Shown here: piece by piece, positions 1 to 5,365 of the stretch
Position numbering within the stretch: the first letter of the stretch is position 1
Layout: the number at the start of each line of letters is the position of its first letter
The notes under the pieces: model-generated
What the model was told of the DNA's origin: nothing
Database searches by the model: none
The model's input: only the letters and a program-made list of their open reading frames with translations
Program-made: the position numbers and the translations under genes
Assembly (NCBI GenBank): GCA_937980625.1
Contig: CALJPJ010000047.1
Span: 1 to 5,365 of the forward strand
Reading direction: 5' to 3'
Length of the DNA: 5,365 bases
DNA from: an uncultured Bdellovibrionales bacterium
GTDB lineage: Bacteria; Bdellovibrionota; Bdellovibrionia; Bdellovibrionales; UBA1609

Positions 1-3000
1 CAAATTGACCCAATGAATGAGTGGATGTTGTGGATGGCAAAGCTGTATGATGAGCTATATAACTCTGCCTATCGAAGTAGTTTCCCAGAAAACTCTATTA
101 TGGGTAACTCATATCAAGAAGAAAAAGCTGCAAATATTAAAAAAATTATTGCTCGCATGAAAGATGACCCACGAGCTTTACATAATGCTTCTTTTGTTTA
201 TAACATTTTAAAAGCAAGAGACGAGATGGTTATCAGAAACCACTTATTACCAGAAGGTGCTGAACTTGAAACAGAGCTAATGCCTTATAAAGATGGAAAA
301 GAGTACCCTGTATGTCACTCTCCTCAAAATGTTCATGTTACCTGGAATGATATTTTTAAGTTCTTTGGTTTAGAGCACCCTGTACTTAAAAAAGGGGTGG
401 GAATTAGTGATTTAAGTAACTTTCATAAGAGTATTAAAGATAACTCTTATTTACTGACGAAAAAAGCAAGTGATGATAAATATCTTGATAGTATTCAAGG
501 CGTAGACAACGGCGAAAAGTGTATTTATGTTTACAATGTAATCAGAGATCTTCTTGAAAATGATCATTCAAAAGTTTTATTAAATCCAATTAGTAATATT
601 AAGTTATCAAATTTCATTGATAAAGACTCTGGTTTAGAGCAAACCACCTTTTTTGGCCCGATGACATTTTTAGAAAACGGTAATTCATCTAATATGAGGC
701 CGACGAAAAACATCAGTGAGTTTATTTGCCCAGGGCAGAACTGTGATGAGATTAAAAATGACTATCAAAATAAAAAAGACTTAGAGTTTGCTCTTGCTGA
801 ATACTTATTAAAGCCTAAAGATGAAGAAGCTTATGTAATGTCTTTAGAAAATGGCACAGACGGTGATGCCGCAAGAGCCAACCCCGATAAAGCAGAAGTC
901 ATATTGAGTGATGAGTACTTACGTGGGCGTGGTGTTAAGGATGTAAATGTATATGAAGAAAGTAGGTATTTTGGATCATTAAAATACACAAATAATTTAT
1001 TAATTTATCGTTATCAAGACCTTGAAAAAGGGGCAACTGCTGAAGCTGACCTTGAAACAGAAATGCACAGGCTCAAAGATTTAGATAAAAAAGAAAGTGA
1101 AATTAGGTCAAAATTATTTTACTACTTAAATAACTTTAACCTCGATTTTGTATCTTTAGGTAATGAAAAAGTAAGGTTTTTTGACCCATCAATGTCATAT
1201 AACCTAAATCAAGGGTCTGGAAGTTGTGAAAAAATAAGCAATATACCTTTTGAGGCCATTGAGTCCGAAGAGGGTTGCTTTAAGTCCACAGATATGTACG
1301 ATAATGAAGAAGCTAGTAAATCATTAAAAATTGATGAAAACACAATTAAAGATGTTAGAAAAATGATTACATCATTAAAAATAACTCCTGAACTAGCTCA
1401 TAAAATTTGTTACATTCAGTTAAATCGTTTTGATAAAGTAAATTTTAACAAAAAAACGTATGTGCGTGGTAAGCGGAATAAAAGCAGTAGAGCTGAAAAA
1501 AACAAGCAACTGGAAAGAAACATGCGTCGTTATCGTCGTGGTATAAAAGACAAAAAAGAGTCTAAAACGGCCAATCAAGACACTAAGCCTGAAGACTTAA
1601 GGTACTTTGATCTCTGTGTGCAAGAGCTAGTTCAGCAAGTTGTGATTGATCCAATCAAGAAGTTTGATGTGATAAATGGTACTGTATTAGATGTTGAACG
1701 AAAAGTGAGAGTTAAACGTACAGGTAGATATGCCTTTAAAGGTGGAAAAGCACTTAACGTAAATGTTGGGAACTCAATATCATTAGGCCACTCAGCTAGT
1801 TATTCAGCTAGTGAAAGTCGTGGCTTTGGCTGGGATGAACTAAAAGATATACTTTTTGGTTGGATGCCAAATTTTAGCAAAACACCATTAAAGTATGCAC
1901 AAGGTCTGTTTAATAGTGCTGGTGATATGATTGTTGGAGATCAAAAATGGTCAGAAAGTGATACTAACTCTAAGTCAGAAGGGACTAATATTAGTGAAGG
2001 CACATTCTTAGTTATGCAAAATGCCACTTTAGATGTTGAATTAAAAGATTATCATCAGTGTGTGGCTATTACTTTTAGTGAAACATTTTTAAATAATATT
2101 GGAATTAAAGGTTTATCATATAAAGAAAAAGGTATTGTTGAGCCTTTAGTTAAATCTTTAGGTGATATCCATGGTATGGACGCAACTGATGAAGAGTATA
2201 TTAAACATGCTAATAAAGTAAAAAACTCTGCTACAAGAGGTTTACTTGTATGTGATGATTCAGAGTGGAATTTAAAAGGGGAGGACTACAGAACTCTTCC
2301 AATACGTGAAAACTTTTATTACTTTACTCAGCATTTTACTGAAGGTGATATGCTCGATGCTGGAGATTTGGCGAACCACCCATGGTTAAAAGCAATTCGT
2401 GGCAAAACAGATATGTGGAGGTTCTTAGCTAAAATTAGAAACCAGGATATGTCTTTAAAAGGTAAAAAGAAAACTATACCTTATGCTAAGTATCTAGAAA
2501 AAATTGGTATTGATAGAGAGACATTAAAGTTTAAAGGCCCCGTTGGCTTTAGAACTCAGCGCGGTGATTTAAATTTAGGTGATGAATGGCCAATTTATCA
2601 ATTGATAAAAGCATACCATGGAACTGTACCCACATTTCCAGGGGTGTATTCATCAATTAATAGCCCATGTAATTATGGCTTAGATTTCCCTTGGGGAGAT
2701 CAGGCTAAAGACTCATTTAACTTAGAGGATACGCATATTTTTGATCAGTATGAAAAAAGAGCTAAGGCTAAGATTAAAAAAGCTGTAGCTAAATTTCATG
2801 ATGAAGCCTTTAAAACAAGTGATCCTGAGGTTTTAAAGTCGATCGCCGACGGTGTATACAGAACGGATAAAGATTTTGAAATGAATTTAAAATCAATTCA
2901 AAAAAAGTATCCAAAGGCTAACCCAGAATTATTTAAATCAAAAGAAGATCCATTAATCTTTCCAATTGAAGAAGAGTATGGTGAAAATGCGGTTAAATTA

Positions 3001-3096
3001 CAGAGCATGGTCGTTTTAAAAAATGAGGGAGAGGCTGTTAATGATAAGCCAAGTGAAGCTAGAATTAACACATGTGAAGGCTACTCTTTTCAATAA
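1..3096 (+). CDS. Large uncharacterised protein, 5'-truncated by the window; possible exported protein with a Ser-rich beta-hairpin-like region
   Basis: I do not recognise this family. The frame is open from base 1: four codons (QIDP) precede the first Met at base 13, and the 12 bases before that Met hold no Shine-Dalgarno sequence, so the true start probably lies to the left. Numbering below counts that Met as 1 (1027 residues to the TAA). Seen: a mixed helical N-terminal part; a charged, helix-like stretch at about 335-372; a very basic stretch at about 480-518 (RRYRRG at its core); a segment of strictly alternating polar and apolar residues at 581-602 (NSISLGHSASYSAS inside it); an amphipathic Trp/Phe-containing stretch at 604-646; a second Ser/Thr-rich segment at 647-664 that runs into a beta-like stretch to 680; a Lys-rich helical C-terminal part at about 910-990. 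Twelve cysteines are scattered through it (101, 170, 239, 244, 405, 422, 466, 535, 683, 747, 886, 1021). No clear transmembrane helix or known catalytic motif is visible. Inference: the cysteines and strand pattern suggest an exported or surface protein, but any signal peptide would be outside the window. Certain as a coding region; function unknown. Confidence 0.9.
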   Translation, partial: QIDPMNEWMLWMAKLYDELYNSAYRSSFPENSIMGNSYQEEKAANIKKIIARMKDDPRALHNASFVYNILKARDEMVIRNHLLPEGAELETELMPYKDGKEYPVCHSPQNVHVTWNDIFKFFGLEHPVLKKGVGISDLSNFHKSIKDNSYLLTKKASDDKYLDSIQGVDNGEKCIYVYNVIRDLLENDHSKVLLNPISNIKLSNFIDKDSGLEQTTFFGPMTFLENGNSSNMRPTKNISEFICPGQNCDEIKNDYQNKKDLEFALAEYLLKPKDEEAYVMSLENGTDGDAARANPDKAEVILSDEYLRGRGVKDVNVYEESRYFGSLKYTNNLLIYRYQDLEKGATAEADLETEMHRLKDLDKKESEIRSKLFYYLNNFNLDFVSLGNEKVRFFDPSMSYNLNQGSGSCEKISNIPFEAIESEEGCFKSTDMYDNEEASKSLKIDENTIKDVRKMITSLKITPELAHKICYIQLNRFDKVNFNKKTYVRGKRNKSSRAEKNKQLERNMRRYRRGIKDKKESKTANQDTKPEDLRYFDLCVQELVQQVVIDPIKKFDVINGTVLDVERKVRVKRTGRYAFKGGKALNVNVGNSISLGHSASYSASESRGFGWDELKDILFGWMPNFSKTPLKYAQGLFNSAGDMIVGDQKWSESDTNSKSEGTNISEGTFLVMQNATLDVELKDYHQCVAITFSETFLNNIGIKGLSYKEKGIVEPLVKSLGDIHGMDATDEEYIKHANKVKNSATRGLLVCDDSEWNLKGEDYRTLPIRENFYYFTQHFTEGDMLDAGDLANHPWLKAIRGKTDMWRFLAKIRNQDMSLKGKKKTIPYAKYLEKIGIDRETLKFKGPVGFRTQRGDLNLGDEWPIYQLIKAYHGTVPTFPGVYSSINSPCNYGLDFPWGDQAKDSFNLEDTHIFDQYEKRAKAKIKKAVAKFHDEAFKTSDPEVLKSIADGVYRTDKDFEMNLKSIQKKYPKANPELFKSKEDPLIFPIEEEYGENAVKLQSMVVLKNEGEAVNDKPSEARINTCEGYSFQ

Positions 3097-3270
3097 TATT
3101 TATTACCCCTAGATTATAACCCAGTCAGCAATTAATTTGCTGGCTCAGGGCCTTGGTACCTTTGCCGAGCATTTACTTATCAAATCTATATAAATTTTAA
3201 TCCTAGTCGCTGACAAAAAAATGACAGAACACCAAGATTTAAATTCAAATGACCAATAGCACTTTAGAAT
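3097..3270. other. Convergent intergenic gap without a gene
   Basis: This AT-rich gap separates the stop of the large plus-strand gene from the stop of kdtA on the minus strand. It contains the hairpin at 3123-3145 and, partly overlapping it, an alternative imperfect stem (GCTC at 3143-3146 plus GGC at 3149-3151, against GCCGAGC at 3164-3170). The only reading frame starting at an ATG that I noted is 12 codons long (3221-3259) and has no ribosome binding site. No promoter or RNA gene is evident. Confidence 0.75.
3121..3146. repeat. Hairpin-forming 26-base repeat, copy 1
   Basis: This 26-base element matches the element at 3286-3311 at 22 of 26 positions, in the same orientation, 165 bases away. 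It folds as a 9-pair stem (AGTCAGCAA at 3123-3131 with TTGCTGGCT at 3137-3145, one G-T wobble) around a 5-base TTAAT loop. It begins 25 bases after the stop of the large plus-strand gene, where a terminator or 3'-end stabilising hairpin would be expected, but no T-run follows it on the plus strand. Either a degenerate terminator or one copy of a short palindromic repeat family. Confidence 0.6.
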
Positions 3271-4521
3271 TTAATTAGAAAATATCCAGTCAGTAATTAA
3301 CTGACTGGCTCCAGATTTTATTTTTATTTCATCTTGAATAGTAGATTTAATATCTTGCTCAATATGTTGAATGGTTCTTATGTGAGCCATTAACTCATCA
3401 CAGGTTTTAATTTCTTTAACCATAGGAGTGTTGCGACCAATGAGTTTTAATTTAAACTCTTGAGCCTCGCGGTTGTTTTTGTTTTTGGGTCCAACTACAA
3501 CAGGACACCCCCAAGCTAAGGGCTCCATAACACTATGAACATTTTTTTTAAATGAACCACCAACAAAACTTAAGTTGGCTTTGCTGTACAGATCAAATAA
3601 AATGCCGTATTGATCAACAATTAAAGGTAAATCACCGGACCACTCTTTAGATAGTTTAGAGTAGAGATGGGCTTTCATATCAGTATGCTTAATAAAGTTT
3701 TGAAAGCTAATACTATACTCATGAGGAGCAATAATTAATGATATAGACTTTTCATTACAAAATTGTAAAAAATCTGGTGTGAGTATTGCTTTTAAGTCTT
3801 CTTCCCATACTGAGCCTAATACCAAGCAAAAACCGATAGGGTTGAGAGGTTTAATTTTTGTTGGGAGTTTTTGACGATTTAAAACTTCATCGTAACGGCT
3901 ATCACCATTGACAAAAAGCTTTGCTTTGGGCTCGGGGCACATATATTCAAAGTTATCTTTATCCTTTTTACTTACGAAATCAATGGCTGATAATTTTTGG
4001 TATATCCAAGGAGTGAAAGTTCCTGCTAAAAAGCTAGGTAGTTTTTGGGTGCGTGAAAATAACATTGTAGGTATTGATTTTTTTTGGGCTTGGTGTAAAA
4101 GCTCGGGCCAAATATCTGTTCTAGAGAATAATATTTTTTTAGGTTTAAAGTAACTAATAAAACTTTTAGTAGGGCCGGGTAAGTCAAAGGGGACAGGGTA
4201 ACTGTAATCTACATAGGGGTGGTTTTCAATTTGCTTGATATGGCTGGGTGAAAAAAAAGTAACTAAAGTTTTTTGTATGGGATTGCGTTCTTTAATTTTT
4301 TTTAAAATTGGTTTAGCGTACTCAAACTCGCCAGAACTGCAGTGAATCCAAATAGGTTCACAATGTTTTGCTAGTTTTGGGTAGGGAGGTTTATATTTTT
4401 TTTGTATTCTAACTTTTAAACCTGTGCGAATTTTTTTAAAAAATAAACCAAAAGAAAATATAAATAATAAAGACAGTGGTAGAATAAATACCCGGTAAAT
4501 CAGAAGATAAATTAAAGCCAT
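3271..4521 (-). CDS. kdtA (waaA): 3-deoxy-D-manno-octulosonic acid (Kdo) transferase
   Basis: The enzyme transfers Kdo from CMP-Kdo to the lipid A precursor on the cytoplasmic face of the inner membrane, the first step of LPS core assembly. At 416 residues it has the usual family length (about 420). Seen: a hydrophobic N-terminal anchor at about 2-28; the N-domain motif WIHCSSGEFEYAKP (58-71), whose E65 matches the family's proposed catalytic glutamate; TFFSPS (88-93); TDIWPELL (135-142) at the place of the ETELWPN motif; NGDSRYDEV (205-213), matching the GSLKFD region of the E. coli enzyme; and the C-terminal donor-binding block FVGGSF to VVVGP (319-345) with E333. The TFFSPS and GDSRYD variants recall Bacteroidetes-type sequences more than the E. 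coli type (from memory). The ATG overlaps the stop of the upstream GT9 gene by one base (TAATG); upstream bases show only a weak GAG as Shine-Dalgarno, so translation is probably coupled. Odd: ETE of the classical motif reads RTD here. Whether it adds one, two or more Kdo residues cannot be read from the sequence. Confidence 0.93.
   Translation of the reverse strand: MALIYLLIYRVFILPLSLLFIFSFGLFFKKIRTGLKVRIQKKYKPPYPKLAKHCEPIWIHCSSGEFEYAKPILKKIKERNPIQKTLVTFFSPSHIKQIENHPYVDYSYPVPFDLPGPTKSFISYFKPKKILFSRTDIWPELLHQAQKKSIPTMLFSRTQKLPSFLAGTFTPWIYQKLSAIDFVSKKDKDNFEYMCPEPKAKLFVNGDSRYDEVLNRQKLPTKIKPLNPIGFCLVLGSVWEEDLKAILTPDFLQFCNEKSISLIIAPHEYSISFQNFIKHTDMKAHLYSKLSKEWSGDLPLIVDQYGILFDLYSKANLSFVGGSFKKNVHSVMEPLAWGCPVVVGPKNKNNREAQEFKLKLIGRNTPMVKEIKTCDELMAHIRTIQHIEQDIKSTIQDEIKIKSGASQLITDWIFSN
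3274..3308 (-). terminator. Candidate intrinsic terminator of the GT9-kdtA operon, embedded in the last kdtA codons
   Basis: Read on the minus strand, the perfect 9-pair hairpin of 3308-3286 is followed directly by ATATTTTCTAATTAA, a T-rich but interrupted tract that includes the kdtA stop codon. Stem, loop and tail spacing resemble a Rho-independent terminator, and no other gene follows on this strand before the convergent neighbour. The stem is only moderately GC-rich, so efficiency is uncertain. On the plus strand the same hairpin is followed, after about 7 bases, by a T-rich stretch at 3316-3329, so it could act weakly in both directions and also end the large gene's transcript. Confidence 0.5.
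3286..3311. repeat. Hairpin-forming 26-base repeat, copy 2, inside the 3' end of kdtA
   Basis: This is the second copy of the repeat at 3121-3146 (22 of 26 identical). It differs at four positions, and its best pairing register is shifted relative to copy 1. Here the stem is a perfect 9-pair inverted repeat (CCAGTCAGT at 3286-3294 with ACTGACTGG at 3300-3308, loop AATTA). It lies wholly within the kdtA coding sequence, covering residues A405 to W412. Confidence 0.65.
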
Positions 4522-5365
4522 TAAGCAAGCTCGTTTTCAATAACAGACATACTATGAGAAACCACTTCAGGGGTTAAATCATTCAAGCATTTTTGATAAA
4601 TTTTATTTCTACATTTATGGCGTCCATCCTTACTGCAGGGTTGGCAACTTAAGTTTTGACTTAACGTTTTAGACCGTGGGCGGCTGGGGTAACCAAAAGC
4701 AGAGGGGCCAATTAAACCAATACAGTCTTTACCAAGAAAATCGGCAATATGTAATGCGCCAGTGTCACCTGCAATCAGCATTTTACTTTGGTGAATCACC
4801 CACATAGTTTCAACCCAGGTGAGTTTACCGGCTAGGTTGACGCAGCGGTTGGGGTCAGCAGTTAAAATGTCTTTGCAAAACGTATCTAAAGGACCTCCAA
4901 TTATATAAAACTTTTTATTTGGTTGGTTTAATATGAGTTTTTGCCAGTAATCAACAGACCAGCGCTTTAGTTTAAAAGAAGCACCCGGAGCAATACAAAT
5001 TGACTCGTTAATATCATTATATTTTTCTAAGGTTTTTGGCACAGGTAAGGCCAGAGGGTGAGCCTCAAAACTTTGTTGTCTAATACCAATATTAGCTAAT
5101 GGCTTTAAAAAACTCTCCATGCCGCGAAAAGGGATAGGGAGAATATCTCTTTTTTTTAATTTAAAAAATAAAAATCTTCTAACTCTATTTTTAGAACGAG
5201 TAATGAACTTTGTTTTACTAAATAACTTTAAAGGTAATTTTAAAATGTTTGAGCGTAAGTTATTATGGGCATCGTAAATGATGTCGTACTCTTCACTTTT
5301 AATTTTTTTATAGTAATAACGAAGACCCGCAAGACCTTTGTTGCGGTTAAAGCTCCAAACCTTAT
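4521..5365 (-). CDS. Glycosyltransferase family 9 protein (ADP-heptose:LPS heptosyltransferase type), N-terminus outside the window
   Basis: GT9 enzymes transfer heptose (or a related sugar) from a nucleotide donor to the LPS inner core at the cytoplasmic membrane. The frame stays open from the stop at 4523-4521 to the window edge: 280 residues are visible of a usual 330-350. Numbering from the first complete codon (5363), the end of the N-domain shows YDIIYDAHNNLRSNIL (26-41), typical of GT9. The C-domain shows PGASFKLKRW (126-135), an IIGG turn (154-157), DTGALHIA (200-207), the donor-binding signature, and GPS (219-221). A late cysteine cluster (CQPC at 240-243, then C251 and C259 before LTPEVV) is common in WaaF-like members. 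A Met at base 5120 (residue 82) could be mistaken for the start, but homologous N-domain sequence continues upstream of it, so it is internal. The missing part should hold the first Rossmann strand and acceptor-side residues. It overlaps kdtA by one base and precedes it in the same operon, which supports an LPS-core role. Which heptosyltransferase (I, II or III) it is cannot be decided here. Confidence 0.9.
   Translation of the reverse strand, partial: KVWSFNRNKGLAGLRYYYKKIKSEEYDIIYDAHNNLRSNILKLPLKLFSKTKFITRSKNRVRRFLFFKLKKRDILPIPFRGMESFLKPLANIGIRQQSFEAHPLALPVPKTLEKYNDINESICIAPGASFKLKRWSVDYWQKLILNQPNKKFYIIGGPLDTFCKDILTADPNRCVNLAGKLTWVETMWVIHQSKMLIAGDTGALHIADFLGKDCIGLIGPSAFGYPSRPRSKTLSQNLSCQPCSKDGRHKCRNKIYQKCLNDLTPEVVSHSMSVIENELA

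Noticed and set aside
259..1062. Similar short segments AELETELM (near base 262) and ADLETEMH (near base 1045) in the large protein, a possible internal duplication
   Set aside because: The likeness is limited to a few residues of charged helix and does not extend on either side.
3184..3200. TATATAAATTTTAAT-like stretch as a -10 promoter element
   Set aside because: The region is generally AT-rich, no paired -35 box is convincing, and both neighbouring genes end here, so there is nothing obvious to drive.
3221..3259. 12-codon plus-strand frame in the intergenic gap (MTEHQDLNSNDQ)
   Set aside because: Too short, AT-rich, and no Shine-Dalgarno sequence; expected by chance.
4078..4085. Eight-base homopolymer in kdtA, a possible phase-variation tract
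   Set aside because: Runs of this length are expected in AT-rich DNA (another lies near 4248-4255), and the gene is intact and normally essential.
3908..4153. 81-codon open frame on the plus strand
   Set aside because: It lies entirely antisense within kdtA, has no recognisable domain or good ribosome binding site, and kdtA is clearly the real gene.
4435..4447. T6A7 run in the kdtA coding strand, a possible slippage or frameshift site
   Set aside because: In the reading frame it does not make a standard X XXY YYZ slippery heptamer, no stimulatory structure is obvious, and the uninterrupted frame already gives a normal-length KdtA.

Overview
The window looks like a piece of a low-GC (roughly one-third G+C by eye) Gram-negative chromosome. 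The Gram-negative call rests on two lipopolysaccharide (LPS) core genes on the minus strand: a Kdo transferase (kdtA/waaA) and a glycosyltransferase family 9 (heptosyltransferase-type) gene. A Bdellovibrio/Bacteriovorax-like host would fit the AT-rich composition and the very large, cysteine-containing orphan protein next door. That is an impression, not something the sequence proves.

Layout: positions 1-3096 (+) hold the 3' part of a large gene for an unrecognised protein, at least 1031 residues and open at the left window edge. Positions 3097-3270 are a convergent intergenic gap without a gene. It contains one hairpin, and a closely related second hairpin sits in the last codons of kdtA at 3286-3308. 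Positions 3271-4521 (-) are kdtA. Positions 4521-5365 (-) are a GT9 gene, open at the right window edge and overlapping the kdtA start by one base (TAATG).

The two minus-strand genes form an operon for the LPS inner core: GT9 enzymes typically add heptose (or a related sugar) from a nucleotide donor, and KdtA transfers Kdo from CMP-Kdo to lipid A precursor. The plus-strand gene is convergent and therefore not co-transcribed with them, so the context says nothing firm about its role. Its most striking part is a pair of Ser/Thr-rich segments with alternating polar/apolar residues, flanking an amphipathic stretch, preceded by a strongly basic segment. This is the best candidate for undescribed biology here. 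No RNA gene, CRISPR array, insertion sequence or promoter could be supported.
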